This document shows positions 50,901 through 58,566 of a stretch of DNA of 64,000 nucleotides, one piece after another. This DNA is from Nymphaea colorata (taxonomy: Eukaryota > Streptophyta > Magnoliopsida > Nymphaeales > Nymphaeaceae), in assembly GCF_008831285.2 (NCBI RefSeq), contig NC_045150.1, positions 374,001-438,000 of the forward strand, in the 5' to 3' direction. Each line of letters opens with the position of its first letter. Position 1 is the first letter of the stretch. The position numbers and the translations under genes are program-made. The notes under the pieces were generated by a model. The model made no database searches. It was not told the DNA's origin and was given only the letters and a program-made list of their open reading frames with translations.

Positions 50901-50960
50901 ATCCAAGAAGGACAGAACAATTCGCCGGCAAAGGGGAGAATCTGTTTTTAATTTCGCCAT
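15892..50960 (-). CDS. SGTA: SGTA-type TPR co-chaperone (ten exons, 35-kb gene)
   Basis: The exons are 50960-50888, 49163-48910, 46205-46172, 41373-41228, 35397-35331, 33946-33847, 28340-28177, 20454-20408, 20298-20248 and 16245-15892. They total 1,290 bases and 429 residues with no stop. Seen: an N-terminal SGTA dimerisation region (starts MAKLKTDSP; residues 1 to about 60), a variable linker, a [20 protein letters not shown] block, three TPR repeats (about 184-286), a Ser-rich stretch, and a C-terminal [12 protein letters not shown] region. The two-carboxylate clamp residues K189, N193, N224, K254 and R258 are all present. Known: SGTA binds the EEVD tails of Hsp70/Hsp90 and works in cytosolic triage and tail-anchored protein handling. 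I recall the Arabidopsis orthologue as TPR8 (AT4G08320). Inference: a functional single gene whose introns have been expanded by transposons. Coding identity is secure. Exon 2/3 needs a GC donor. Confidence 0.93.
16246..20247 (-). other. SGTA intron 9 (4.0 kb)
   Basis: A GT-AG intron. It holds a hAT element at 18471-18884 and a (CT)n/(CA)n-rich stretch at about 16880-16920. Motifs of the 'tcatcaaacac' kind occur at 17610-17690. No other coding similarity was seen. Confidence 0.85.
18471..18884. mobile_element. hAT-type non-autonomous element (CAGGGATATCAATGG ends)
   Basis: The left end CAGGGATATCAATGG pairs with the right end ATTGACATCCCTA (inverse TAGGGATGTCAAT). It is flanked by an 8-base duplication, CATAGAGG at 18463-18470 and TATAGAGG at 18885-18892 (one mismatch). 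The interior is non-coding and full of 'ccgaatccgaat/gatcggat' repeats, typical of a widespread class of plant hAT MITEs. An 8-base duplication with CAGGG/TAGGG ends fits hAT. Confidence 0.85.
20248..20298 (-). CDS. SGTA: SGTA exon 9
   Basis: Acceptor ATTTAG, donor TCAG|GTGCTT. It codes for residues 296-312 ([17 protein letters not shown]), the capping helix after the TPRs. The preceding intron is only 109 bases, unlike all the others. Confidence 0.9.
20408..20454 (-). CDS. SGTA: SGTA exon 8
   Basis: Acceptor ATGCAG, donor AGG|GTTTGT. It codes for residues 280-295 ([16 protein letters not shown]), the end of TPR3, and also completes codon 279/280. Confidence 0.9.
20935..21420. repeat. GC-rich pyrimidine-biased block with tandem units
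   Basis: Units such as GTTGTTGCCCTCCCTGC followed by (A/G)GTCGC repeat about three times at 20960-21075, followed by looser 'gtcgctgctgcc' repeats. A TATAAATA motif lies upstream at about 20858. The composition resembles the leader of the neighbouring copia element (25240-25918, opposite strand), so this may be the remains of another LTR element. Leu/Ser-rich reading frames here are not believed to be genes. Confidence 0.4.
21772..22012 (-). repeat. Copia 3' LTR (intact, uninterrupted)
   Basis: A 241-base LTR with TG…CA ends when read either way. It begins TGTAGAAATAAGCACC on the plus strand, is nearly identical to the two halves of 25932-26515, and is preceded on the minus strand by the polypurine tract. 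It has the uninterrupted sequence ACATATTTAAGAGACATAG at about 21943-21961. Confidence 0.92.
22119..23360 (-). pseudogene. Copia reverse transcriptase / RNase H remnant
   Basis: Minus-strand frames show, in order, [10 protein letters not shown], then [11 protein letters not shown] and the [17 protein letters not shown] stretch, [10 protein letters not shown] (a YVDD-like site changed to YVDN), the LGMEIARLG and [10 protein letters not shown] stretches, and the RNase H end [16 protein letters not shown]. An in-frame TAG follows KWVYTIK at the hAT insertion site. Frame breaks separate the pieces. This is a dead copy. Confidence 0.88.
23370..24128. mobile_element. hAT-like non-autonomous element inside the copia reverse transcriptase
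   Basis: The ends CAACGTTAT and ATAACACTG (inverse CAGTGTTAT) are flanked by a perfect 8-base duplication GTATAAAC (23362-23369 and 24129-24136). The two copia halves rejoin in the codons for KWVYT. The interior is non-coding and rich in CGTATCG/CGATACG motifs near both ends, with a very AT-rich centre. Confidence 0.85.
24540..25237 (-). pseudogene. Copia gag-start fragment fused to integrase C terminus
   Basis: The integrase C-terminal motif FGCVCFIHN followed by [20 protein letters not shown] is read on the minus strand at 24953-24700. Directly upstream (25237-24989) is a short open stretch with [20 protein letters not shown], probably the start of gag. Everything normally between them (rest of gag, protease, integrase core) is absent. 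Confidence 0.75.
25919..25931 (-). other. Copia primer-binding site (initiator Met-tRNA)
   Basis: TGGTATCAGAGCC is read on the minus strand one step inside the 5' LTR. It is the standard plant copia primer site complementary to the 3' end of initiator tRNA-Met. Confidence 0.9.
25932..26515 (-). repeat. Copia 5' LTR, split by a MITE
   Basis: It matches the 3' LTR at 21772-22012 over both halves (25932-26112 and 26453-26515). The difference is the 340-base MITE at 26113-26452 plus the duplicated 8 bases TTTAAGAG. A few substitutions and small indels separate the two LTRs, so the copia insertion is not very recent. Confidence 0.92.
26113..26452. mobile_element. hAT-type MITE, CTAAGTCACATGGGTA family, copy 2 (with empty site)
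   Basis: Perfect 16-base terminal inverted repeats CTAAGTCACATGGGTA … TACCCATGTGACTTAG are flanked by a perfect 8-base duplication TTTAAGAG. The undisturbed target is present in the sister LTR (21943-21961), which fixes both ends exactly. It is non-coding, with 'gtaccc/gggtac' repeats towards both ends and an AT-rich centre. Confidence 0.95.
28177..28340 (-). CDS. SGTA: SGTA exon 7
   Basis: Acceptor TTTCAG, donor AAAG|GTTGGT. It codes for residues 226-278 between two split codons, covering TPR2/TPR3 with clamp residues K254 and R258 ([18 protein letters not shown]). Confidence 0.93.
29502..29562. repeat. Compound microsatellite (TA)n-(GA)n
   Basis: About 20 TA units followed by about nine GA units. 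Confidence 0.92.
29992..30150. repeat. Polypurine tract (GAA/GGA-rich)
   Basis: About 150 bases are almost purely A and G on the plus strand (pyrimidine on the SGTA sense strand). The Arg/Lys/Glu-rich and Ser/Leu-rich frames across it are composition artefacts. Confidence 0.85.
31269..32182. mobile_element. hAT-type element, CTAAGTCACATGGGTA family, copy 3 (914 bases)
   Basis: Starts CTATGTCACATGGGTGCGG and ends with the inverse of CTATGTGACATGGGTACG. Flanks are GTGCTGTT (31261-31268) and GTGTTGTA (32183-32190), an eroded 8-base duplication that matches the duplicated copia codons for AVL at this point. It is longer than copies 1, 2 and 4 and has a GC-richer section at 31930-32060. No transposase was recognised. 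Confidence 0.8.
32515..32886 (+). repeat. Tandem duplication of the copia RNase H end
   Basis: Two diverged copies (about 32515-32690 and 32692-32886) both encode an FHExTKxxEMNYxxVREEYL stretch followed by the same downstream sequence. They differ at many positions, so the duplication is old. Confidence 0.8.
32929..32952. repeat. (CA)n microsatellite
   Basis: About 12 CA units, followed by a short (TA)n run. Another (AT)n tract lies at 33296-33320. Confidence 0.9.
33393..33735 (-). repeat. Possible solo LTR
   Basis: The plus strand shows TGTCTGGTCAGG at the left, a TATATATA box with the context CCTATATATAGGGG at 33520-33533, a pyrimidine-rich leader and a run ending ACTTTTACA, which is the shape of a plant copia LTR promoter. 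No second copy and no clear target duplication were seen. The strand is uncertain; the promoter-like order reads on the plus strand. Confidence 0.3.
33847..33946 (-). CDS. SGTA: SGTA exon 6
   Basis: Acceptor TTCTAG, donor ACAG|GTGAAC. It codes for the rest of TPR1 and the start of TPR2 ([20 protein letters not shown] and VYYCNR), with clamp residues N193 and N224. Confidence 0.93.
33947..35330 (-). other. SGTA intron 5 (1.4 kb)
   Basis: An AT-rich GT-AG intron. No repeat or coding similarity was recognised. Confidence 0.85.
35331..35397 (-). CDS. SGTA: SGTA exon 5
   Basis: Acceptor CTCTAG, donor CTAG|GTAAAT. It codes for residues 170-191 plus one base and includes the first TPR helix start (LAEALKSLG), with clamp residue K189. 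Confidence 0.92.
35968..36305. mobile_element. Small TIR element with TCACAAAAACGTGT ends
   Basis: The left end TCACAAAAACGTGT is matched by the right end ACACGTGTTTTGTGA. It is 338 bases, very AT-rich, with 'cgtattatac' motifs repeated inside. No target duplication was found. A second, more decayed relative with the same internal motifs lies at about 33010-33290. Confidence 0.6.
37429..37862 (-). mobile_element. TRIM (miniature LTR retrotransposon)
   Basis: Two direct repeats, 37429-37595 and 37673-37862, both run from TGTAACAAC to TGTTACA and are clearly homologous (TTCAATACGAGACTAAACTT near both ends). On the minus strand the right copy is followed by TGGTATAAGAGCC, a near-match to the Met-tRNA primer site, then about 60 bases, then the polypurine tract AAAGGGGGTGGAT just before the left copy. 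The internal region is only 77 bases and codes for nothing. The architecture is diagnostic of a TRIM. No target duplication was seen. Confidence 0.85.
37880..38140 (+). pseudogene. Ty3/gypsy gag fragment
   Basis: A plus-strand frame with [40 protein letters not shown] and [14 protein letters not shown]. This is the retrotransposon gag domain (pattern W..F…YFP…EF..L.Q..M…EY…F..GL). It is truncated on both sides, starts immediately beside the TRIM, and no other gypsy domains follow. Confidence 0.85.
39690..40180 (+). pseudogene. Dead hAT transposase fragment (DUF659 region)
   Basis: Plus-strand pieces [25 protein letters not shown], then [20 protein letters not shown] and [14 protein letters not shown] match the DUF659 part of plant hAT transposases in the right order (the usual motifs are DGWTD, FL..VDAS and VTDNA). 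Stops and frame breaks lie between the pieces. It is a possible relic of an autonomous partner for the small hAT elements nearby, but the sequence cannot show that link. Confidence 0.75.
41228..41373 (-). CDS. SGTA: SGTA exon 4
   Basis: Acceptor AAACAG, donor AAG|GTATGC. It codes for residues 121-169 with the conserved [11 protein letters not shown] block that precedes the TPR domain. Confidence 0.92.
41877..42009. repeat. Tandem duplication with (AT)n tails
   Basis: The segment GCAAGTGGG(G/C)TTGTTAATATGG and the following TAAGTACTTCAAGCTTTAAT are present at 41877-41920 and 41956-41999, each followed by an (AT)n run. It ends exactly where the left LTR of the next element begins. Confidence 0.85.
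42059..42086. repeat. 28-base perfect palindrome in the left LTR
   Basis: CCCTAATCTCTTTT is followed directly by its inverse AAAAGAGATTAGGG. The right LTR has only the single arm, so the left copy gained about 37 bases here. Confidence 0.9.
42783..44132 (+). pseudogene. Copia gag-protease remnant
   Basis: Starts [10 protein letters not shown]. It shows the copia gag pattern ([13 protein letters not shown], then [16 protein letters not shown], then [16 protein letters not shown]), a zinc knuckle [14 protein letters not shown], and the protease site [12 protein letters not shown]. Two in-frame stops interrupt gag (at about 43178 and 43422). The frame ends shortly after the protease, where it runs into the right LTR. 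Integrase, reverse transcriptase and RNase H are missing. It is the same family as the gag at 63150-63990. Confidence 0.9.
44290..44487. mobile_element. Foldback MITE with 45-base terminal inverted repeats
   Basis: The left arm (44290-44334, starting CAATGTTGCCGTGTACTGG) and right arm (44443-44487) are inverse copies with about 85% identity, leaving a loop of only about 108 bases. No coding capacity and no clear target duplication. Long arms relative to length suggest a Mutator-like or foldback MITE. Confidence 0.75.
46172..46205 (-). CDS. SGTA: SGTA exon 3 (34 bases)
   Basis: A small exon between the acceptor TTTCAG and the donor GCAG|GTATGG. It codes for residues 110-120 ([11 protein letters not shown]) plus one base. 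Its frame is fixed by exon 4, because every other frame runs into a stop. Confidence 0.78.
46759..47069. mobile_element. hAT-type MITE, CTAAGTCACATGGGTA family, copy 4
   Basis: The left end CTATGTCACATGGGTACG and the right end GTACCCATACCCACATAG are inverse copies. Flanks are CCCTCAAA (46751-46758) and CCCCCAAA (47070-47077), an 8-base duplication with one mismatch. It is 311 bases, non-coding, with the family's gtaccc/gggtac-rich arms and AT-rich centre. Confidence 0.85.
47261..47298. repeat. (CT)n plus C-run
   Basis: About 12 CT units followed by TTC and a run of ten or more C. Confidence 0.9.
48910..49163 (-). CDS. SGTA: SGTA exon 2 (ends at a GC donor)
   Basis: Begins after the acceptor ATAACAG and codes for residues 25-109 ([20 protein letters not shown]… to …AGASQ). 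The only donor that keeps the frame into exon 3 is CACAG|GCAGGT, a GC donor. The nearby GT at 48905 (four bases further on) would put a stop codon at once into exon 3. Confidence 0.8.
49164..50887 (-). other. SGTA intron 1 (1.7 kb)
   Basis: A GT-AG intron. No transposon or coding similarity was recognised. Confidence 0.85.
50888..50960 (-). CDS. SGTA: SGTA exon 1
   Basis: Residues 1-24 plus one base; donor CTCAG|GTGAG. The ATG at 50960 was chosen because [22 protein letters not shown] is the family's N terminus. An in-frame ATG lies upstream at 51098, but the extra residues do not resemble the family and are probably 5' leader. Confidence 0.92.
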
Positions 50961-51740
50961 CAAGAGGAGGAGGAGAGGGAAATGTTGAGGACGGCCGCTC
51001 TGGTATTCTCCCTTCTGACGATGACCGAGACAGATATGAGGCCGTCGGACTCGGAGGCACGTGGCACTGGCGGGTCTCTCGCCGCAGTCCGAATCCAAGA
51101 GTGGAGCGGCAATGGCCGTCCCGGTTCGGGGCGCAAGCGATTAGACTTAAGGAGAAGAGATGCTGCGCGAATATAGACTTGCGTGCACCATGTCAGTTCA
51201 CGCAGTACGAAGGCGAAAAATATATTTTCAGTCTTTTATTTTCTCTTTCTTTTCTTAAAAATTCCCCTTTTCACTTATTATGGGTATTCTGATCCTTCTG
51301 TACCCCATGCCCAATTTTTCATACATGAGGTGGTGCATGCCAGCTTAGATGCAATGTCAACTCAAAAGTACATTCAAACATATTAAATTTCTACAAATGA
51401 GCATAGTATAGCTAGACTAGTTTGTGGCACAAAAAATGACACATTGCTTGTTCATTTCGTGTAGGCGTCATTCTCAGCATCAGGATAAAGGTGTATTATC
51501 TTTTCTCTAAGAGGTAAAGATGCATCTTTGGATCATAGGGAAGGGAGGATTTGGCTTTTTCCAAGCCAACGCATACGGATTCTCTTGCTCAGCTAAAAAC
51601 ACAATAAATTGGTCTCAAAATATGGATATCATGGCAATGAGAGTGGAAATTTGTGAGGCAGAGGGGTTTGATTTTCTACCCACATTTGAGGGTGAGTATC
51701 AAGATCTCTCCTTAATGAAATGTTCGCGCACCTAAGTAGG
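50961..51740. other. SGTA upstream region
   Basis: The part nearest 50961 should be the 5' leader and promoter of the minus-strand SGTA gene. It is less AT-rich than the surroundings to about 51180, as expected of a 5' leader. No other gene was recognised. Confidence 0.5.
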
Positions 51741-53810
51741 CAGTTGAAATTTTATGATTCACACCTTGATGCACACAAGTTTTTCAATTTTACATTTCAA
51801 TGTTCATAAGTTTCTAATTCCACACAATTATGCACAAGTCTCTCAATTTCACACAAATTTCATGTTTTGCATATGATTTCGCTCTTCGGTGCAATCAAAT
51901 TTCACAAGTGATTTCGTGCATCGGCACACCACTTCCACACTTCTGCACATAGAAGTTTTTTCATTTTCACACTTCAACGCATACAAGTTTCTCAAATTTT
52001 ACACATCAATGCACACAAGTTGTTCAAACACATACAAGTTTGCAGGTTTGCACATTAGTGCACACAAGTTTTTAAATTACATACAAATTTTCATGTTTTC
52101 AATTTACACATAAATGCATACAAGCTTTCGATTTCAAGCTTTGGTGCACTCAAATTTTCATAGGTTTCCAAAATTTCGCACTTTCGCACTTGATTTTATA
52201 CTTCAGTACACCCAAATTTCACAAGTTTCAAAATGATTTCATGACTCTGACACATCATTTTTGTGCTTTGGCACACCATTTTCATGGTTCGGCACATATA
52301 AGTTTTATAACAATGAGCACTAGTATAAGATTTTTGTGCTTCTATGCCCCCAAGTGAATGTGTCATCGCATAAGATTTTTGTGTTTCACTGAATGCAAGT
52401 AAATGTACTAGCTTACACAAGTATTCAAAACTCCTATGTTATGGTATAAGATTTTGCGCTTTGGCACTCTCAAATGAACGTGCCTTGACATATGATTTTT
52501 CGCTTCAACACACAAGTAAACGCACCAATGCATAAATTTCCACACTTCGGCACACACAAGTCATTGTGTTTCAGTGTAAGATTTTTGTGCTTCAGTGCAC
52601 ACAAACAAACATGCTTTAGTATATAGTGCCCCTAAGTAAATGTGCCTTAACATAAGATTTTCGTTCTTCGAAGCACACAGGTGAACGTACTAGTCAACAA
52701 TAAGTTTTCAAACTTTTGTATTATAGTATAAGATTTTGCATTTCAACGCCCCCAAGTAAACATGTCTCGGCATAGGATTTTTGCATTCCTACACACATAA
52801 GTACACACACCTCAACACGTATTTTTGCACTTCAGTGTACATTTTCATGCTTTGGCGTATGCAAATTTCAAATCTTTGCAAGCATACAAGCACTTGTATT
52901 CGTAGGAGACCCTCAAGCACTCATATTCATATGAAACCCACAAACACTTGTATTTGTATGATACCCACAGGCATACAAGCACTTATACCTTTGCATGAAG
53001 CCCACAAGCATTCAAGCACTTGCATTTTAATGTGAAATTTTGCACTTTGGTGAATTGCTACTCATTTTTGTGCCTTACTGCATACAAGCATTTCAATTGT
53101 GATAAACATTCTTAGTTATCATATTGTATTTTGTGAGCACTTAATGATTCCAGTTCCTTTAAAAAAGACAAAAGAAATTCAATGATGATGAAGGTCAACA
53201 TGAAAAATAATGAAAGCAAGAACAAGAATGAGAAGAGCCAAAGATGGCCAAACTCAAAAAAAATTAAAACAAGCAAAAGGATCTACCTGAAAAAAATTCA
53301 AAGTCGCTCTAGTGAAGAATTCTTTGATAAAACTATAAGCTTCCTGTTATTACAAAGTGAGTCAGGATAATGACAAATCATGTATTAAGAAATCCTATAA
53401 CATACATAACAACTTTTCTCAACTTATCATTTGGAAATAAAAGAATAATTGTTTTAGATGAGTTTCATAATATTGATTGAAAAGTTTTGTCCTTATGATG
53501 AATGAAATCATACAAGTCCTTACAAGATACAAGAGACACAAATAAAGGGATTTTATCAAATTTTACAAATTCATAAGTACTCAAATTTTTATGTGAAATT
53601 TTCGCTTTCAGAACACACAAGTATACAAGCACATGAATTTTGATGCATGAAATTTCATAAGTATTTTCAAGTTTCCACAAGAACTCCCATTTATGTGAGA
53701 CTTTCACAATTTGGCAAGCACAAGCATACAAGTACATACACTTTGATGCATGAATTTTACAAGTATCTTCAAACATTTGTACAAGCAACGCATTATTGTT
53801 CACACTAAAG
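51741..53810. repeat. Degenerate short-period tandem array ('cacttcggcacacacaagt' type)
   Basis: Over about 2 kb the motifs TTCGGCACAC, CACACAAGTTT, TTTTGTGCTTCAG and GCATACAAGCACTT recur every few dozen bases in a strongly diverged but recognisable order. The plus strand has long runs with a repeated 'ca(c/t)aag' core. No coding capacity and no flanking LTRs were recognised. It may be an old minisatellite or the non-coding part of a large retroelement. Confidence 0.6.
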
Positions 53811-56800
53811 CATCTTTTTATTTTTCAGAGCACTAGATGCCTTGACCTTGTGCTTCATAATTTGAACATCTTGAAAAAACTTTTCAAAGCTATGAGTTTT
53901 TTCCTCATAACTGAGGCATCTCTATCTTTCAACCATGTTTTGACTAGTATTTTAGGAACAAGGCTCTTTTACAATGTCAAACCAGTCCATGGACTAGGGC
54001 AATGTATTTTGAAACAAGCCTTTAAGAACAAACACCTTTCACAATGTTGCATCAGTACACATACTAAGACATCTTTTGAACAATGCTTTGCTCAAGCATA
54101 ATTCTGACCAACCATCATGAACTAGTAGCATTCATAAGCATCTCAGAACAAGCACTTTCAAACCATGTTTTGATTCAAGTATGTATCCCTCACAATGTTG
54201 CACCAATGTTCACAATGGAACATCATGTACTATGAACAGGGCTTTGAACAAGTATTTTGGAACAAGCACTGCACCAATATTCACGTTGGGGTATTTTTTT
54301 ATATTTCAAGATGAATTTTCTTTTCGAAAGTCTGATTTCAAAGATTTCATCATTTTTAGGGTAAGTGCTTTATCGTTGCCACTAAGCACTAAGCACAGTT
54401 TCCTAGCTCAATAAAAAAGAGGGGCATCTCTGAACAACTAAAATTTTTGCAAGTCCAAATGACCATTTTATCCTTACCATGAGATTCCAAATTTCAAAAA
54501 CATGGGTCATTTCTGAATCAAAGACGCATGTTCTATTTCATCATTGAGCACCTAGGCATAGATCACATAGGTCCCCAAGTTAAAATGACCATTTTACCCA
54601 TACCTAGTCATCATGACCTAAAAAGTTGGAATTTCCCCAACTTTTGAGAATTGCCTAAAATTTGAGCAATTAGGTCATTTCTCAACTACATATGACCTTA
54701 AGAGTCCTTAGAATCAGCTCAGTAGGATTATCTCAGCTTGAAGTCAACTCCCCTGCAGTCCAAATAAGTTCACTGGAACCTAAAATTGTGAATTTGAGTT
54801 CAACCTAAAAGAGTAAGCTAAAATGAACTAGGATCATATTTATCATGCATGAATCAATATTTTCTTAGTTTGATTTGAGTTCATTCATCCTAGTTGAGTA
54901 CAATTCAGTGCCAAGTGCTTTCTCTATCTTGTTAGGGGGTTGAGCTGAATTTGAGTTCAACCCGATAGAGTGAGCTAAAACTGAGCTAGGATTATATCAT
55001 GTTTAAATAAAGTATCACTTAGTTGGGTTTGAGTTTATTCATCTCGATTTGAGTTGAATTTGAGCTCCACCTGATAGAGTGAGCTGAATCCAAACTAGGA
55101 TCAAGTTTATATGTCTAAATCAATCTTCTTTTAGGTCATTTTAAGTTCATTCATTCTGGATTGAGTTCAATCTAGTTCTAAAGGCCATCGAGCTCATTCC
55201 TATTACTTGCTACATTCTGTAAACTACTGTCAAGCTCAACTGAGCTGAATTAGACACGATTAACATATACTTACAGGTAAGTAGCTTATCCAAGCACCCT
55301 CAACTCCACCAAAAAGTCGGTTTTGTATTGCCCTCCTTGATTTTCCTTTGTAAATATGATGTTTATGGCTTGGTAAAAATTTAAATTTGGTTTTTTAAAC
55401 AATTCGAGATTAATTTTACAACAAGATTTCAACCAAAGCTGCTCTAGGAGTAGACCCATTGGCTGGTTTAGTTAGATCAAGAAAACTCATCTTGAGCTCT
55501 AAAATTACACATAGGGGTAAAATTATCATTTTTTATTGAACCATATTATTCTACATAAACATAGGGTAGCTACATATACCTTGGTTTATAGCTTTTTTTG
55601 ATTTCTAAAACCGTAATTCAAACCAGTTTGCTCATTTGAACTTGCTTCAACCCAAAGTCACACACAAGGGTATCTTGGTCATTTGTCACCATGCAATTAT
55701 TTTTTGTAATACCTAACTTGGAAGAAACATGAACCTAAGTTAGCTTTTTACATACATTCACATGAACCTAATAATCTTGAGCCATGCACAACTCACTCTA
55801 ATTTCTCAGTAAATCAGAGTTTTTCAAAAGTAGTACCTAGGCTTAGCCTAGTAAACCTACACCTAGCCTAGTTCTGAACCCAATTTCAAAACTGAACCTA
55901 GCCCAAATCCAGCCCATGTCATGCAGCCTAAACCCTCCTAGCCCAGTCGAGCCAGGTTTAGGTCCACATTTCAATTTCAAATTCCTGATCTAGATTTCAT
56001 ATCATAGTTCAATTTCTGTATATGAATCTCATATCCCAATCTCAGGCCTATGATCTATTTTCATATACCTAGATCCATTATTCCAAAATTTCAAATCCTT
56101 GATATCAAATCATGATACAGATCCCATTATTATATTGAGATCCATCTTCTAGAATTTTCTTTAGATCTGGTCAGGATTTAAGTTACCAGTATCAAACCGA
56201 GATCCAAGATCTACACGTGAGCTTAATGCACATTATATTTCAACAATGCATCATGATTTTCTCACTGCACATTTAATCTCAATTCACATGAAAGTTCTCA
56301 AAACGTGTAAAATTCTTTGCTGAATACTCTGGTCTAGATGGAAGCAAAATCGGTATTTGTATGTGGCAGGAATGAACATTTTATCTATTTCATATCAAGT
56401 TTTAAACTATGGTTTTAATGTGTATTTTATCTACTTCATATTCTTGCATCATTCATTCTCCAAGCTCATTGTCAATCAAAATCTTTATCAAGAATCAAAC
56501 TTCATGCATGCATGACTTTTCACAAAATTGAATTCAGAGTCAGTTTGAAATCGCAGTGACTAAATTTTGGATGAAAACATCATTTTGTCATGTAATTTGT
56601 GCTTTTGGGAGAGGAGAGAAGTTTAGTCCCATATTGATCTGGGAGAAAAATATCATCTCCCAAGCCATTATAATTATGGGTTAGCCTAGTAACGTACTTG
56701 TGGCATTAACTCAGGTATGTGAAAACCTGAATCTAGTTTAGTCCTCACATAAGGACCATTTCAAAAACATACTTTTCTAAAATGTTTTCAAAATCAACAT

Positions 56801-57960
56801 CTCTAAATGATCTTAAAAACCTTAGGTCATGTAGGCATGGAGTGTAAACCTAGCTTAGCTCTCTAAAACCTTGCCTAGATCAGAGTCTACTCCTTAAGAA
56901 CTTATTCTCATAGTCTAGATCTAGTCAAATTTCTTTAATATTCATCCTTATGAGATGAATGAAGTCTATATCATATACCATATGGTTTGACTAAAACCAA
57001 ACACATTAACTATGAACTTGTCCCAAGTAGGTTCAAGCTTAGTTTAGGTAAGATTAAACCCAGTCCTCTTAACCAAACTGCCCCTAGTCTTCAAATCTTG
57101 GATTTCAATTCAAAAGCAATGGAACTTAATTATGAAACCCAAGTGTTGCACACTTGGATTTGGATTTCAAATATTGATTTTAGACCTTTGACTATGAGTT
57201 GTAGATTTTGGCTCTTAAGAATTGGATTTCAGATATTAGAGTTTGGATATCGGCTTATGGATCTCGATTTTGGATATTAGGCGTTAGATTTTGGATATTG
57301 GACTTTAGGTCTTTGATCTTAGATCAGTTTTTACACAATGAACTTTGAATTATAAATTTAGGTCAATATTCACATAATTAGCCCCAAGACAAGAGTTTGG
57401 AACCATGTAATCATTAGATTCGGAGCTGTTCTTTTAGAATTTGGATTTTAGAACATCAAATTATAAGTTAGAAAATTAGATTTATTGGATCTCTAGCCAT
57501 TAAAACATTGGATCATGAATTCTAAATCTCCATAACATGACATATTTATATCTTTGTGACATTTCCTATCTCAATTTAATACAATAATTATATAATCTCA
57601 TAGTTCATGGTTATAAGTTTTGGATTTGGATCCAATTTTTCTCTTAATAAGTCCACGTTCTACACCCAAGTCCTTATAGAGACTTTCTCCAAGTATACAT
57701 GATCTAGTTTTTGTATTCATCGTAAGAGATTTAGGACATCGATTTGCATTCACCTATGATGATATGGACATGAACACACTTTAGATTAATTTATTCTTGT
57801 TCATTAGTCCAGTTCTGAGCTCTACTTAGGTTTTAGAAATATGCATAATTTCAAACTTAGAGCATGTTTGCTTTTCATAGGTTTTAAATGACATTTAGAT
57901 TTATAAAATGAAACAGTTTGGTCTAGTCCTTAGTCTGATTACTTTTGATAAAAGCGCCAA
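53811..57960. repeat. Non-coding repeat-rich region, retroelement-like
   Basis: Three local repeat types are visible. 'gaacaagcA…acaatgttgca' motifs occur at 53940-54290. AATGACCATTTTA motifs occur at 54450-54600. A unit containing GAATTTGAGTTCAACC…GAGTGAGCTAAAA starts at 54790, 54947 and 55056. At 57140-57310 the motif GATTTTGGATATTAG and variants recur. No protein similarity was seen. This style is common in leader or 3' regions of large plant gypsy elements, but that is inference. Confidence 0.45.
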
Positions 57961-58064
57961 GAACGGTCAGACATTGTACCAGCAGGTTGGGTCCAATCTC
58001 TTGCAACCTTGCACAAGGAACAAAATGTGACTACATGTAAATTACATCTCCTTTATAAGGTCTA

Positions 58065-58566
58065 CATGTAGGATTGAATTTGTTGCCAATGGCTGAGGAT
58101 GGTGATTGAATAGTGAGATAGTAGGCAATAAGGATGGCACACACAAAAAATATGTTGGCACATTTCTTTGCAACATAAGGGCTCATGTTACATTTAAGAG
58201 TTGCTGATGCTTTCTTTTGGCAACTCCATTTTGTTGGAACATATGTAGGCAGGTGAATTAATGTCGAATTCCATAGAGTAAACTTGCTGTAATATTCAGG
58301 ACTTAAACTTATGGCACTATAAGTGCGAACAAATTTAACAATGGAATCAAATTAAGTTTTTATTTCAATAATAAATTGTTTGACAATACATATGATTTCA
58401 GTTTTTTCTTTAACAAAAAATTCAACTGACTCTAGAGAAATCATCAACTAAAACAAGATAATACCGATATAGAGACCTACTAGATACATGACCAGACCCA
58501 CCCACATCAACATGAATAAGATCAAATGGACATAGACTTGAAGGACTCTGACTGATTGGGTAATGA
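58065..58566 (-). pseudogene. Copia integrase core remnant
   Basis: The minus strand reads PFDLIHVDVGGSGHV, RYYLVLVDDFSRVS, FFVKEKTEIICIVKQFI, then YVPTKWSCQKK and IQSPSSAIG. These match the copia integrase core (usual motifs DLIH.D.WG, YY..F.DDFSR, P.QNGVAERK, RMPSSAIG). The QNG motif is altered and a stop precedes FFVKEK. Confidence 0.82.

Noticed and set aside
50961-51098. Upstream in-frame ATG of SGTA at 51098
   Set aside because: The extra 46 residues do not resemble SGTA proteins, and the family's N terminus is MAKLKTDSP at 50960.
51741-53810. CRISPR-like array
   Set aside because: Repeats are highly diverged, with no constant repeat or regular spacer length, and the DNA is plant nuclear.
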